64,000 nucleotides of DNA from the NCBI GenBank assembly GCA_024636935.1, contig JAGXGC010000013.1, positions 62,001 through 126,000 of the forward strand, written 5' to 3'. Numbering within the stretch: position 1 is the first letter of the stretch; each line of letters starts with the position of its first letter. The position numbers were made by a program, and so were the translations under genes. Shown here piece by piece: positions 50,184-60,163 of this stretch. Origin of the DNA: Sideroxydans sp. (GTDB lineage Bacteria > Pseudomonadota > Gammaproteobacteria > Burkholderiales > Gallionellaceae). The notes under the pieces were generated by a model that was not told where the DNA came from, searched no databases, and worked only from the letters and a program-made list of their open reading frames with translations.

Positions 50184-53100
50184 CTAGTCGACGTGTTTGC
50201 GCGAATGACCGGGGAAGAAGCGGCGCACGATGACGAAGAACACCGGCACCAGGAACACGGCGAACAGCGTGGCAGTGAACATGCCGCCAATGACGCCGGT
50301 GCCGATGGCGTGGCGGCTCTGCGCACCCGCGCCGGAGGAAAGGGCGAGTGGCAACACGCCGGCCATGAAGGCGAACGAGGTCATCAGGATGGGGCGGAAG
50401 CGCAGACGACAGGCTTCCAGCGTGGCGTCGATCAGGCTCATGCCCTCATCTTGCAACTTGCGCGCGAACTCGATGATCAGGATCGCGTTCTTGGACGACA
50501 GTCCGATGATGGCGATCAGGCCGACCTTGAAGTACACGTCGTTCGGCAGGTCACGCAGTGTCACGGCCAGCAACGCACCGAACACACCCAGCGGCACGGC
50601 CAGCATCACCGCGAACGGGATGGACCAGCTTTCGTACAAGGCAGCCAGACACAGGAACACCACTACGATGGAGACGGCGAACAGCAGCGAGGACTGCGCG
50701 CCGGATTGTTCTTCCTCGCGTGCTGTACCCGACCATTCGAAGCCGAAGCCCGGTGGCAGTTTGGCGGCAATGTCACTCATCGCCTGCATCGCCTCGCCGG
50801 AACTGCGTCCCGGTGCGGGGCCACCGGCGATCTTCATCGCGGGCAGGCCGTTGTAGCGATCCAGTTTGGGAGGGCCGCTGATCCACTTCGCGGTAGCGAT
50901 CGCAGACAGCGGCACCATGCCACCCTGTTTGTTGCGGATGGAGATGTTGAGGATGTCGTCCGGGGTGCGGCGGGTGTCGGCCTCAGCCTGCATCTGCACG
51001 CGCAGCACGCGACCCTGACGCACGAAGTCATTGATGTACGCCGTGCCTAGCAGCGACTGCAGCGTCTCGTTCAGATCGGCAATGGATACGCCCAAGGCTT
51101 CGGCCTTGATGCGATCCACATCGAGGAACAGTTGCGGCCCGGCTTCCTGACCTTCAGGACGCACACCGGCCAGTGCAGGATTTTGCATCGCCATGCCAAG
51201 TGCCATATTGCGCGCTTCCAGCAACTTCTCGCGTCCAAGTCCGCCGCGGTCCTGCAAGCGGAAGTCGAAGCCGCCCGCTGCCGCCAGCTCGGGAATAGGA
51301 GGCGGGTTGATGGCAAAGATCATCGCCTGCTTGATGCGGGACAGCTGCATGTTGGCGTTGCGCGCTAGTGCCGAGGCGCCGCTCTCATCACCCGGGCGCT
51401 CACTCCAGTCTTTTAGGCGCACGAAGGTGATAGCCGCATTCTGACCGCGACCGAAGAAGGAGAAACCGGCCACGCCGATGACGTGTTCCACTTCCTTCAA
51501 TCCAAGGTAGTACTGCTCGACCTGCCCCAACACTTCCATCGTGCGTTCACGCGTCGCACCGGCAGGCAATTGGATCACGCTGACGAAATAGCCTTGGTCT
51601 TCGGAAGGCAGGAAGCTGCCCGGCAGTTTGCTGAACATCCAGCCCACGGCGATCAGGATGGCGGCATATATCAGCAAGTAGCGGGCGGCCTTGCCCACGA
51701 TCTTGCCGATCACACCGACGTAGCGATGGCTCAAGCGCTCGAATGCATCATGGAACCAATGCAGCGGACCACTGCGCGGCACCAGATCATCCTTGCCCGG
51801 TGTGTGCTTGAGCAAAGAAGCACACAGCGCGGGGGTCAGGGTCAGCGCCATCAGTGCAGAGAAGCCCATGGTCAGCACCAGTGTCACGGCGAACTGGCGA
51901 TAGATCGCACCGGTGGAGCCGGGGAACAATGACATGGGGATGAACACCGCAGACAGCACCAGTGTGATGGCGATGATGGCGCCAATGATCTGATCCATCG
52001 CCTTGCGCGTGGCTTCACGCGGCGGCAGGTTCTCCTTGGTCATGATGCGTTCGACGTTCTCCACCACCACGATGGCATCGTCCACCACGATACCGATGGC
52101 GAGCACCATCGCGAAAAGCGTCAGCACGTTGATGGAATAACCCAGCAGATACAGACCGACCAGTGCGCCGACCAGTGCGATAGGGATCACGATTGTTGGA
52201 ATCAGCGTGGCGCGCAGGTTGCCCAGGAACAGATACATCACTAGGAACACCAGCACCAACGCCTCGGCCAGACTCTTCAGCACCTCTTGGATGGAGATCT
52301 GGATGAATTGCGAAGTGTCGTATGGCACCACCCAGTCGATACCCTGCGGGAAGAACTTGGATAGCTCTGCCATGCGATCCTTCACCGCCTTAACGGTGTC
52401 CAGCGCATTGGCATCTGGCGTCAGGCGTATAGCGATGGCGGCGGCGGGTTGCCCATCGATGCGCGCGGCGGTGGCGTAACTCTGAGCGCCGAGTTCGACT
52501 CGGGCGATGTCTTTCACGCGCAGTGCTGAACCATCGGTGTTGGTACGTACCACGATATTGCCGAATTCTTCCGGAGTAGAAAGACGACTGCGGGTGACGA
52601 TCACAGCGTTCGTCTCTTGTCCGGGAGAGGAGGGCAGTTCGCCCAGTTCGCCGACGGCCAATTCAGAGTTCTGCGCACGCACCGCTCTAGATACATCGGA
52701 TGGTGAGACAGCGTAGGCTTTTAGCTTGTCAGGGTTCAGCCATAGGCGCATCGAATATTCGGTGCCGAACAGCAAAGCTTCGCCCACACCCGGTACACGC
52801 TGCACGCTGTCCAGCACATTGGCGCTGACGTAGCTGCCGAGCGCGACGTTGTCCAAGCTCTTGTCGGGCGAGATCAGTGCGACGATCATCACATAGTTAC
52901 GTGCAGACTTTGCCACGCGGATACCCATGCGGCGCACTTCTTCCGGCAGGCGGATCTCGGCACGCTTCACGCGGTTCTGCGCTTCAACCGAAGCGAGGTT
53001 GAGATCGGTGTCAGTCTTGAAGGTCAGCGTGATGCTGCCACGACCGAGTTCGGCGGCGGATTCCATGTACAGCAAGTTATCGATGCCGTTCATCTCCTGT

Positions 53101-53300
53101 TCGAGCAGGGAGACCACGGTCTCTTCGATCACCTGCGCCGAGGCTCCGGGATAGGTGACGGTGATGCCCAGCGCGGGGGGGGCGACAGCCGGATATTGCG
53201 CAACGGGCAGGCCGCGCAACGCCAGCACACCGGCCAGTAGAATGACCAGCGCGATGACCCAGGCGAAGATGGGGCGGTCGATGAAGAAGCGGGCGAGCAT
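50184..53300 (-). CDS. RND (HAE1-type) multidrug efflux transporter
   Basis: The 1038-residue protein is an AcrB-like inner-membrane proton antiporter. It opens MLARFFIDRPIFAWVIALVI, and the TM4 segment GIVVDDAIVVVENVERI carries the two essential Asp residues; twelve membrane spans and two large periplasmic loops fit the length. The substrate cannot be predicted. It lies 6 bp after the adaptor gene, so both form one operon. No outer-membrane channel gene is attached. Confidence 0.95.
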   Translation of the reverse strand: MLARFFIDRPIFAWVIALVILLAGVLALRGLPVAQYPAVAPPALGITVTYPGASAQVIEETVVSLLEQEMNGIDNLLYMESAAELGRGSITLTFKTDTDLNLASVEAQNRVKRAEIRLPEEVRRMGIRVAKSARNYVMIVALISPDKSLDNVALGSYVSANVLDSVQRVPGVGEALLFGTEYSMRLWLNPDKLKAYAVSPSDVSRAVRAQNSELAVGELGELPSSPGQETNAVIVTRSRLSTPEEFGNIVVRTNTDGSALRVKDIARVELGAQSYATAARIDGQPAAAIAIRLTPDANALDTVKAVKDRMAELSKFFPQGIDWVVPYDTSQFIQISIQEVLKSLAEALVLVFLVMYLFLGNLRATLIPTIVIPIALVGALVGLYLLGYSINVLTLFAMVLAIGIVVDDAIVVVENVERIMTKENLPPREATRKAMDQIIGAIIAITLVLSAVFIPMSLFPGSTGAIYRQFAVTLVLTMGFSALMALTLTPALCASLLKHTPGKDDLVPRSGPLHWFHDAFERLSHRYVGVIGKIVGKAARYLLIYAAILIAVGWMFSKLPGSFLPSEDQGYFVSVIQLPAGATRERTMEVLGQVEQYYLGLKEVEHVIGVAGFSFFGRGQNAAITFVRLKDWSERPGDESGASALARNANMQLSRIKQAMIFAINPPPIPELAAAGGFDFRLQDRGGLGREKLLEARNMALGMAMQNPALAGVRPEGQEAGPQLFLDVDRIKAEALGVSIADLNETLQSLLGTAYINDFVRQGRVLRVQMQAEADTRRTPDDILNISIRNKQGGMVPLSAIATAKWISGPPKLDRYNGLPAMKIAGGPAPGRSSGEAMQAMSDIAAKLPPGFGFEWSGTAREEEQSGAQSSLLFAVSIVVVFLCLAALYESWSIPFAVMLAVPLGVFGALLAVTLRDLPNDVYFKVGLIAIIGLSSKNAILIIEFARKLQDEGMSLIDATLEACRLRFRPILMTSFAFMAGVLPLALSSGAGAQSRHAIGTGVIGGMFTATLFAVFLVPVFFVIVRRFFPGHSRKHVD

Positions 53301-53306
53301 ATCGGC

Positions 53307-54437
53307 TTAGTTCGCAGCGGAAAGCTGGTTTTCTAACTTCATCGTGGTGGTCATCGGCACCGGTTTCACGACCGTGCCGGGGCGTGCCTTTTGCAGGCCG
53401 TTGACGATGACTTGGTCACCCAGCTTTAGACCTGACGCGATGACGAAATCTGCACCGGCCATGCCGCTGGTAGTGACCGGACGCGGTCCGACCTTACCAT
53501 CCGGGCCGACCACCATCACGAATTGACCTTGAGCACCAGATTGCACCGCGCGTTGTGGCACGCGGATGACGTTCTCTGCGATGGCTTCGGGGAAGCGCAG
53601 GCGCACGAACATGCCGGGTAGCAATTCACGATTCGGGTTGGGGAACTGGGCACGCAAGGAGATCGAACCAGTGTTGGCGTCGACTGCGAGGTCGGTGAAG
53701 AAGATGCGCCCTGCTTTGGGATAGACGCTGCCGTCTTCCAGCAATAGCTCGACATCGGTGGCGTCGGCACGCTTCAGCACACCGGTCGCCACGGCCTGAC
53801 GCAAGCGCAACAGATCGGTCGCCGACTGCGAGAAGTTCACATACACCGGATCCAATTGTTCGACGGTCGCCAGCAGGGTTGCAGCCCCCTTGCTGACCAG
53901 TGCGCCTTCGGTCACTTCGGTGCGGCCGATGTGGCCGGTGATGGGCGCGGGCACGCCGGCATTGGTGACGTCTTCGGTCGCACGCACCAGAGCTGCACGC
54001 GCTTGAGCGGCCTTGGCCAGCGTCAGGTCGTATTCTTGTTGGCTGATGGCTTTGATCTCGAGCAGGCGCTTGGCACGGTCCAGATTCTGATAGGCCAGCG
54101 CAGCATCGGCATTGGCGGCTTCGGCTGTAGCGCGATAGTTACGCGAATCGATACGGAACAACTGCATGCCTTCGGTCACATCGCTGCCTTCTTTGAACAG
54201 GCGTTGCTCAACCACGCCATCCACGCGGGCGCGAACCTGTGCGGTGCGGAAGGCCTGCACGCGGCCCGGCAGGTCGCGGGTGTAAGTGGCGTTGCCGGTC
54301 GCGATAACGACGACTTCGACTTCAGGTGGCGGGGGTGTGGCACCGGCAGCGGGCGCGGCAGCTTTCTTGTCACCACCTCCGCAGGCGGCCAGAGTCAGCG
54401 CCAGCAGAACAGGGAGATATTTGGATGCGGAATTCAT
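53307..54437 (-). CDS. RND efflux periplasmic adaptor (membrane fusion) lipoprotein
   Basis: The 376-residue protein bridges the RND pump to an outer-membrane channel. It has a lipoprotein signal peptide with lipobox LTLAACGGG (Cys19), a coiled-coil hairpin in the 100-150 range (ATAEAANADAALAYQN), lipoyl halves around it (VRARVDGVVEQRLFKEG) and a C-terminal membrane-proximal domain. It is AcrA/MexE-like. A plausible promoter lies about 40 bp upstream. Confidence 0.94.
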   Translation of the reverse strand: MNSASKYLPVLLALTLAACGGGDKKAAAPAAGATPPPPEVEVVVIATGNATYTRDLPGRVQAFRTAQVRARVDGVVEQRLFKEGSDVTEGMQLFRIDSRNYRATAEAANADAALAYQNLDRAKRLLEIKAISQQEYDLTLAKAAQARAALVRATEDVTNAGVPAPITGHIGRTEVTEGALVSKGAATLLATVEQLDPVYVNFSQSATDLLRLRQAVATGVLKRADATDVELLLEDGSVYPKAGRIFFTDLAVDANTGSISLRAQFPNPNRELLPGMFVRLRFPEAIAENVIRVPQRAVQSGAQGQFVMVVGPDGKVGPRPVTTSGMAGADFVIASGLKLGDQVIVNGLQKARPGTVVKPVPMTTTMKLENQLSAAN

Positions 54438-54476
54438 TACGTCCTCTAAAAAATCGGATCGTGGTGCGGGGCAGCG

Positions 54477-54504
54477 AGTTTAGCAAACCCAACGCGAATA
54501 ACAA
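54477..54504 (-). promoter_or_regulatory. Possible sigma-70 promoter for the RND adaptor/pump operon
   Basis: On the minus strand, TTGTTA (54499-54504) and TAAACT (54477-54482) are separated by 16 bp, a fair -35/-10 pair, ending 39 bp before the adaptor ATG. This is a sequence match only. No separate regulator gene is visible nearby. Confidence 0.35.
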
Positions 54505-54524
54505 CCGCACGCTTATAGGTACTC

Positions 54525-55388
54525 TTATGAAGATTTGAGCGCGAGCGCCTTCTGGTAGAGCGCGTTCTTATTCTGCCCGGTGATTTGCACGGCGAGTTGC
54601 ACCGCCTGTTTGAGCGGCAGTTCTTCTAGCAGCAATGTGAGTACCCGCTCTGCCTCGGCATCAAGTTCCTCGGTACGCTCCGGCGCGCCCGACACCAACA
54701 GTACGAATTCACCGCGCTGGTTGTTCGGGTCGCTGTTCAGCCAATCCATAGCCACCCGCAGCTTGCAGCGGTGGATGTTTTCGAACAGTTTGGTGACTTC
54801 GCGAGCGAACACGATCTCGCGCTCGTCGCCAAACACGGCTTGCAAGTCGGCCGTGCATTCAAGGATGCGGTGCGGGGCTTCATAGAATGCCAGCGTACAG
54901 GTCTGGGCCGCCAAGGATTGAAGCGTGGTGCGGCGGGCGGCGGACTTGTTGGGTAGGAAGCCGTAGAACATGAAATGCGGATTGACCAGCCCGGAGGCGG
55001 ACAGGGCAGTGACCACTGCAGAAGCGCCGGGAATGGGGATGACGCGGAATCCGGCAGAGCTCACGGCTTCCACCAAAACAGCACCGGGGTCGCTCACGGC
55101 CGGGGTGCCGGCATCGGTCACCAGTGCGATGCTTTTCCCTTCCTGCAGCAGGGAGATGACCTTTTCGGCCGAACCGCGTTCGTTGTGCTGGTGGACGGCG
55201 AGCAGCTTGGCGTCGCTGATACCGTGATGCTGCAAAAGATGGCGCGTATTGCGTGTATCTTCGGCTGCGACGACGTTCACGCCGTTCAGGATGTCCAGAG
55301 CGCGCAAAGAAATGTCGCTCAGATTTCCAATCGGGGTGGCGACTACATATAATGCGTGTTCGATTTTTTGATTGGTCTTGCTATGCAA
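54525..55388 (-). CDS. rsmI: 16S rRNA (cytidine-1402-2'-O) methyltransferase RsmI
   Basis: RsmI methylates the ribose of C1402 in 16S rRNA. The 287-residue protein has the signature LYVVATPIGNLSDISLRAL, VAAEDTRNTRHLL and VTDAGTPAVSDPG for SAM binding. The start is the TTG at 55388, since no ATG lies before the family N-terminus. It lies divergently against lpoA with overlapping 5' ends, the yraL-yraM arrangement of E. coli. Confidence 0.94.
   Translation of the reverse strand: MHSKTNQKIEHALYVVATPIGNLSDISLRALDILNGVNVVAAEDTRNTRHLLQHHGISDAKLLAVHQHNERGSAEKVISLLQEGKSIALVTDAGTPAVSDPGAVLVEAVSSAGFRVIPIPGASAVVTALSASGLVNPHFMFYGFLPNKSAARRTTLQSLAAQTCTLAFYEAPHRILECTADLQAVFGDEREIVFAREVTKLFENIHRCKLRVAMDWLNSDPNNQRGEFVLLVSGAPERTEELDAEAERVLTLLLEELPLKQAVQLAVQITGQNKNALYQKALALKSS
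55324..55353 (+). promoter_or_regulatory. Possible sigma-70 promoter for the lpoA operon
   Basis: A perfect TATAAT (55348-55353) lies 29 bp before the lpoA ATG, with a weak -35 TTTCCA (55324-55329) at 18 bp. It falls inside the divergent rsmI coding region. Sequence match only. Confidence 0.45.
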
Positions 55389-56606
55389 ACGAGTATCCCC
55401 GGGTTGAAATGGTTGCGCGGTCTGTTGATCGCCGCACTATACGTGAGCGTGTTTGGCTGCGCCACTCCGCCCCAACCCAGCGCACCCGTGACTGCACCGG
55501 TCACAACGACTGAGCAGCCAGTCGAGGAGGCGCCTGTCGTCGAGACTGGAATTGTAGACATCGAACAACCGGTCGTCGCACCTATGCTACCCCGTCTGGC
55601 AGAGGGCGCAGAACATCACATCGCTTTGATCCTGCCGCTGCGCTCGCCTACGTTCGGTCGTGCGGCGGAGGCGGTGCAACTTGGCTTCTTGTCTGCGGCA
55701 GAACAGCAGCCAGATGAATTGCCAGTGCGCATCTATTCTTCCAACGATGAGAAGTTCGAGATCGATGCTTTGTATCGCCTCGCGCTCGAGCAGGGTGCGC
55801 TGGCAGTGGCCGGTCCGCTTACCCGTAATGGCGTCGCTGCACTGGCCGCTAATCCTGCGCTGCCAGTGCCTACATTGGCATTGAACGTGCTGGATACGGA
55901 ACGCGCCGATCAGATGTTTTTCTTTGGGCTGCCACCAGAGTTGGAAGCGCGTCAGGCTGCGGTGTGGGCCGCGAGCAAAGGCCTACTTACCGCGACCGTG
56001 GTGCGCACCGATAGTGCATTGTCGAAACGATTGGCCCAAGCTTTTGAAGAAGAATGGCAGCGCACAGGGGGTTTTGTGTGGCCGGAGATATTGTATGAAG
56101 GCGACCCGAGCGAGATCCGCTTGCTAGGTGGAGAGGCGGGCAGCATGGTGTTCATGGCGGCAGAGCCAGACAAGGCACGCTTGATACGCCCATATATCTT
56201 CTCCGATATTCCTGTGTATGCGACATCGCAGATATTCACCGGAAACCGCAACAACCTGATCAACTACGACTTGGGTGAGGTGCGCTTCTATGACATGCCT
56301 TGGGTGATACAGCCCGATCATCCGGCAGTCATGGTCTACCCGCAGGTGGAACCGCCTTACCCCTTGGACATGGAGCGCCTGTATGCGCTGGGCATCGACG
56401 CCTACCGTATGTTGCAGGTGTTGTACCACCACAATACGAGCAATGCGCTACCGTTGGACGGCGTTTCCGGCAAGCTGACGCTGGTGGGCCATCAGGTCAA
56501 GCGAGAGGGTGTGAAATCCATCATGCGTAACGGGCAGGGTATGACGATGGAAACTGCGCTGAAAGGGCCGCAACCGGTCGAGCCGACTGTAGTCCCGGAA
56601 GAGTGA
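55383..56606 (+). CDS. lpoA: Penicillin-binding protein activator LpoA-like lipoprotein
   Basis: LpoA is an outer-membrane lipoprotein that activates the peptidoglycan synthase PBP1a in E. coli. The 407-residue protein has a signal peptide with lipobox VFGC (Cys26), a Pro/Val/Thr-rich linker and a periplasmic-binding-protein-like domain (HIALILPLRSPTFG, AVAGPLTRNGVAALA). The E. coli protein is about 680 residues because of an extra N-terminal TPR domain, which is absent here. The start is the ATG at 55383. It heads the lpoA-yraN-gmhA-dolP group. Confidence 0.88.
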   Translation: MQTSIPGLKWLRGLLIAALYVSVFGCATPPQPSAPVTAPVTTTEQPVEEAPVVETGIVDIEQPVVAPMLPRLAEGAEHHIALILPLRSPTFGRAAEAVQLGFLSAAEQQPDELPVRIYSSNDEKFEIDALYRLALEQGALAVAGPLTRNGVAALAANPALPVPTLALNVLDTERADQMFFFGLPPELEARQAAVWAASKGLLTATVVRTDSALSKRLAQAFEEEWQRTGGFVWPEILYEGDPSEIRLLGGEAGSMVFMAAEPDKARLIRPYIFSDIPVYATSQIFTGNRNNLINYDLGEVRFYDMPWVIQPDHPAVMVYPQVEPPYPLDMERLYALGIDAYRMLQVLYHHNTSNALPLDGVSGKLTLVGHQVKREGVKSIMRNGQGMTMETALKGPQPVEPTVVPEE

Positions 56607-56610
56607 GGGG

Positions 56611-56955
56611 ATGAAGGACGGCGCGCAGGCCGAACAGACTGCTGCGCAATATTTGCAGCGACAAGGCCTGCGTCTGCTACAAAGTAATTATCGGTGCCGC
56701 TTCGGTGAGATCGATCTGATCTTGCAAGATCAGCAGACGCTGGTGTTTGCCGAGGTGCGCTTAAGAAGCAGGTCCGATTTTGGCGGTGCGGCGGCCAGCA
56801 TAGATGCACGCAAACAGCACAAGCTTATTCTTGCAGCGCAGCATTATCTTTCTTCCGTATCGCCGACACCTGCTTGTCGCTTCGATGCGGTATTGCTCAC
56901 CTCGGCAGAAGGCGGCGACGGTATCGAGTGGCTGAAGAATGCGTTCCAGCTTTAG
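56611..56955 (+). CDS. yraN: YraN/UPF0102 family endonuclease-like protein
   Basis: The 114-residue protein has the UPF0102 features AEQTAAQYLQRQGL, NYRCRFGEIDLI, and AEVRLRSRSDFGG with a PD-(D/E)xK-like arrangement. The family fold resembles Holliday-junction resolvases but no activity is proven. It starts 4 bp after lpoA, in the usual position. Confidence 0.93.
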   Translation: MKDGAQAEQTAAQYLQRQGLRLLQSNYRCRFGEIDLILQDQQTLVFAEVRLRSRSDFGGAAASIDARKQHKLILAAQHYLSSVSPTPACRFDAVLLTSAEGGDGIEWLKNAFQL

Positions 56956-57584
<629 letters not shown>

Positions 57585-57585
<1 letters not shown>

Positions 57586-58133
57586 TGCGCGCCAGCTATC
57601 TAGCTCTAGTGCTATTGACGGCCCTGCTGCAGGGCTGTGCCCAAACAAGCGGACTCTCCGATTCGCGAATAGAGCGGCGCAGTGAAGCCGCCGTGCAAGA
57701 TGATCGCAACATCGAATTCACCGCACATCAGCGTATCGCCGAGAAATACCGCAGCAACATCCAAGTCGCCGTTACTAGCTTCAACCGCTTCGCGCTGATC
57801 ACTGGACAAGTGCCGAATGATTCAACCAAGCAGGGCATCGAGCGTATCGTCGGCGGCATCTCGCCAATCAAGGGCATCGCCAATGAATTGCATGTGGAAC
57901 GCTCAAGCAATACCGGTGTGCGCCGGAGCGATTCAGGCATCTCCGGTGATGTGCGTACGCGTTTCCTTGAAGACAAGTCTTTCAATCCCGCTCACATCAA
58001 GGTCTACACCGAAGAAGGTGTGGTCTATCTCTTGGGTATCGTCACCCGTGCCGAGGCCGATGCTGCTTCCGAGATCGCGGCCACCACGCGCGGCGTAAAG
58101 AAAGTGGTACGCGTGTTCGAGTACATGAAGTGA
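57585..58133 (+). CDS. dolP: Dual BON-domain outer-membrane lipoprotein DolP (YraP)
   Basis: DolP supports outer-membrane integrity and septal peptidoglycan splitting in E. coli. The 182-residue protein has a signal peptide with lipobox LLQGC (Cys18) and two BON domains (about 45-105 and 120-180), shown by FNRFALITGQVPND and GVVYLLGIVTRAEAD. The ATG at 57585 overlaps the gmhA stop (TGATG). It completes the yraLMNOP-like cluster. Confidence 0.92.
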
Positions 58134-58618
58134 CATATCCCACCCCTAGTTTCGAAGACAAGCTATGTACGGCGGACGACCTCGCTGCCAAGGTCGCCGC
58201 GCTGCCGCGCCCGCTGGTGTTCACCAACGGCTGTTTCGATGTGCTGCATCGCGGCCATGTCACCTATCTGGCCCAAGCACGCGCGCTGGGCGCCTCGCTC
58301 ATCGTCGGCGTAAACAGCGATGCTTCAGTGAAGCGTCAGGGCAAAGGGGATGACCGCCCGATCAACAATGAAGCCGACCGCATGGCGGTGTTGGCGGCGC
58401 TTGAATCAGTGAGTCTGGTAGTGCAGTTCGACGAAGACACACCGCTCAATCTCATCCTCGCCTGCAAGCCGGACAAGCTGGTCAAAGGCGGCGATTGGAA
58501 GCCGGAGAACATCGTCGGCGCACCAGAAGTGCAGGGTTGGGGCGGTAGTGTGCACAGCATTCCCTTCCTGCATGAACGCTCAACCACTGCATTGCTAAAA
58601 AAGATACGCTCACTATGA
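58130..58618 (+). CDS. rfaE2: D-glycero-beta-D-manno-heptose 1-phosphate adenylyltransferase (HldE C-terminal type)
   Basis: The 162-residue protein makes ADP-heptose from heptose 1-phosphate. It has the nucleotidyltransferase motif FTNGCFDVLHRGH near residue 30, VGVNSDASVKR, and the C-terminal PFLHERSTTALL. It corresponds only to the C-terminal domain of HldE, so the kinase domain is a separate gene elsewhere. The start is GTG overlapping the dolP stop. With gmhA just upstream it supports LPS core synthesis. Confidence 0.93.
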   Translation: MTYPTPSFEDKLCTADDLAAKVAALPRPLVFTNGCFDVLHRGHVTYLAQARALGASLIVGVNSDASVKRQGKGDDRPINNEADRMAVLAALESVSLVVQFDEDTPLNLILACKPDKLVKGGDWKPENIVGAPEVQGWGGSVHSIPFLHERSTTALLKKIRSL

Positions 58619-58974
58619 CAGCCACCCCGACCGAGATCGTCCTGCACCAGAAATCCAATTCATTGGAGATCGCATTTTCAGACGGTGTTCGCTTTAACTT
58701 GCCCGCTGAGTTCCTGCGCGTACATTCGCCCTCGGCAGAAGTGCGCGGACACGGTGTGGGGCAAGAGACCCTGCAAGTCGGCAAGCGCGATGTCGTGCTC
58801 AAGGGGCTGGAGCCGGCAGGTAGTTATGCGCTGAAACTGGAATTCGATGACGGCCATGATAGCGGCCTGTTCGACTGGGATCTGTTCTATTCCTTGGGAC
58901 AAAACCAAGCAGAGCTGTGGCAGGCGTATCTGGACAAGTTGCAGGCAGCGGGCGCATCGCGCGATCCAAAATAG
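58615..58974 (+). CDS. DUF971 domain protein
   Basis: The 119-residue protein matches DUF971 (gamma-butyrobetaine hydroxylase-like N-terminal fold): [39 protein letters not shown] and [18 protein letters not shown]. The function is unknown. Its ATG overlaps the rfaE2 stop (ATGA), and ubiE follows after 11 bp. The DUF971-ubiE order recurs in betaproteobacteria. Confidence 0.92.
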   Translation: MTATPTEIVLHQKSNSLEIAFSDGVRFNLPAEFLRVHSPSAEVRGHGVGQETLQVGKRDVVLKGLEPAGSYALKLEFDDGHDSGLFDWDLFYSLGQNQAELWQAYLDKLQAAGASRDPK

Positions 58975-58985
58975 GAGGCAGGAAA

Positions 58986-59717
58986 ATGGCGAAGACACAT
59001 TTCGGTTTTGAGACCGTCGACGAGAATGAAAAGGCGAAGAAAGTCGCCGGTGTGTTCACCTCCGTCGCCAGCAAATACGACATCATGAACGACCTCATGT
59101 CGGGCGGGCTGCACCGTGTGTGGAAGCCTTTCGCGGTCGGTCTTGCCAATGTGCATGAAGGCCAGCGCGTGCTGGACGTGGCAGGTGGTTCGGGCGATCT
59201 ATCCAAGTTGTTCCTGAAGAAGGTGGGTCGCAGCGGCCAAGTCGTGCTCACCGACATCAACAACGCCATGCTGCGCGTTGGCCGCGACCGCATGATTGAT
59301 AACGGCACGCCAACGCCCACCGCACAATGTGATGCCGAGCACCTGCCGTTCCCAGATAATTATTTCGACTGCGTCAGCATCGCCTTCGGCCTGCGCAACG
59401 TCACCCACAAAGAAGCCGCCCTGCGCGAGATGAAACGCGTGCTCAAACCGGGCGGGCGCGTCATCGTGCTGGAGTTCTCCAAAGTCGCCAAACCGCTGGA
59501 GAAGATGTACGACCTGTATTCCTTCAAGCTACTGCCGAAGATGGGCGAGCTTATCGCCAACGATGCAGACAGCTACCGCTACCTCGCCGAATCCATCCGC
59601 ATGCATCCGGGTCAGGAAGAGTTGAAACAGATGATGGTCGATGCCGGCCTGGAGCGCGTCGAATACTTCAATATGACGGGCGGTGTGGTGGCGGTGCATC
59701 GTGGATATAAGCTGTAA
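58986..59717 (+). CDS. ubiE: Ubiquinone/menaquinone methyltransferase UbiE
   Basis: UbiE C-methylates the demethyl-quinol intermediate of ubiquinone (and menaquinone) synthesis using SAM. The 243-residue protein opens with [17 protein letters not shown], has [14 protein letters not shown] for [16 protein letters not shown] and FSK at usual positions, and ends [14 protein letters not shown]. The ATG at 58986 is preceded by AGGAGG. Confidence 0.96.
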   Translation: MAKTHFGFETVDENEKAKKVAGVFTSVASKYDIMNDLMSGGLHRVWKPFAVGLANVHEGQRVLDVAGGSGDLSKLFLKKVGRSGQVVLTDINNAMLRVGRDRMIDNGTPTPTAQCDAEHLPFPDNYFDCVSIAFGLRNVTHKEAALREMKRVLKPGGRVIVLEFSKVAKPLEKMYDLYSFKLLPKMGELIANDADSYRYLAESIRMHPGQEELKQMMVDAGLERVEYFNMTGGVVAVHRGYKL

Positions 59718-59744
59718 ACATCAATTAGCGCGGTAGGATGGGCA

Positions 59745-59823
59745 GCTCCCTGCGGGGACGGGAGCAACGCGATACCAATCATTTGCAATCATCCGGCGGG
59801 ATACGTTTTGCTATTCCGCCCGG
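59745..59823. repeat. Two short inverted repeats in the ubiE-antitoxin gap
   Basis: GCTCCC (59745-59750) pairs with GGGAGC (59760-59765), and CCGGCGGGATA (59793-59803) pairs imperfectly with TATTCCGCCCGG (59812-59823). Neither has a T-run. They may end ubiE transcription weakly or be remnants of a dispersed repeat. I see no gene in the 179-bp gap. Confidence 0.35.
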
Positions 59824-59835
59824 CAAACCCCGCCC

Positions 59836-59864
59836 TTGCTTCTTCACGCAACTTCGACGATTAT
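59836..59864 (+). promoter_or_regulatory. Possible promoter of the toxin-antitoxin operon
   Basis: TTGCTT (59836-59841) and GATTAT (59859-59864) are 17 bp apart, a weak sigma-70 pair. It directly abuts the palindrome at 59865-59886, fitting autoregulation. Confidence 0.35.
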
Positions 59865-59886
59865 GTGCATCACATTTGTAATGCAC
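59865..59886. promoter_or_regulatory. Candidate antitoxin operator palindrome
   Basis: A 22-bp near-perfect palindrome, GTGCATCACA then TT then TGTAATGCAC, has 9 of 10 paired positions. It ends 10 bp before the antitoxin ATG, overlaps the likely transcription start and just precedes the GAGGTG site. Type II antitoxins usually bind such sites to repress their own operon. Confidence 0.6.
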
Positions 59887-59896
59887 GAGGTGTCTT

Positions 59897-60163
59897 ATGA
59901 AAACTGCCACGATGCCTGCTTTGCGTGTAGAGCCTGAATTGAGGCAAGCCGCTGAAGATATCTTGCGGCCGGGCGAGACGCTTTCCGCCTTCGTTGAAGA
60001 TTCGTTACGTCGCAATGTGGAGTTTCGACGAACGCAGCAGGAATTCATTGCGCGCGGTTTGGCTTCGCGTGATGAGGCGAAGCGCTCCGGCGTGTACTTT
60101 TCCTCGGAAGAAGTGCTGGCAGAACTGGATGCCATCATTGATGGTGCAAAGGCGAGTAAGTGA
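59897..60163 (+). CDS. Type II antitoxin, ribbon-helix-helix type
   Basis: The 88-residue protein has a short N-terminal RHH-like motif (MPALRVEPELRQAAEDIL, GETLSAFVEDSLRRNVEFRR) and a C-terminal helical tail with RDEAKRSG and FSSEEVLAELDAI that should wrap the toxin. It belongs to a family seen next to RelE/ParE toxins. The stop overlaps the toxin GTG (GTGA). Confidence 0.88.
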   Translation: MKTATMPALRVEPELRQAAEDILRPGETLSAFVEDSLRRNVEFRRTQQEFIARGLASRDEAKRSGVYFSSEEVLAELDAIIDGAKASK

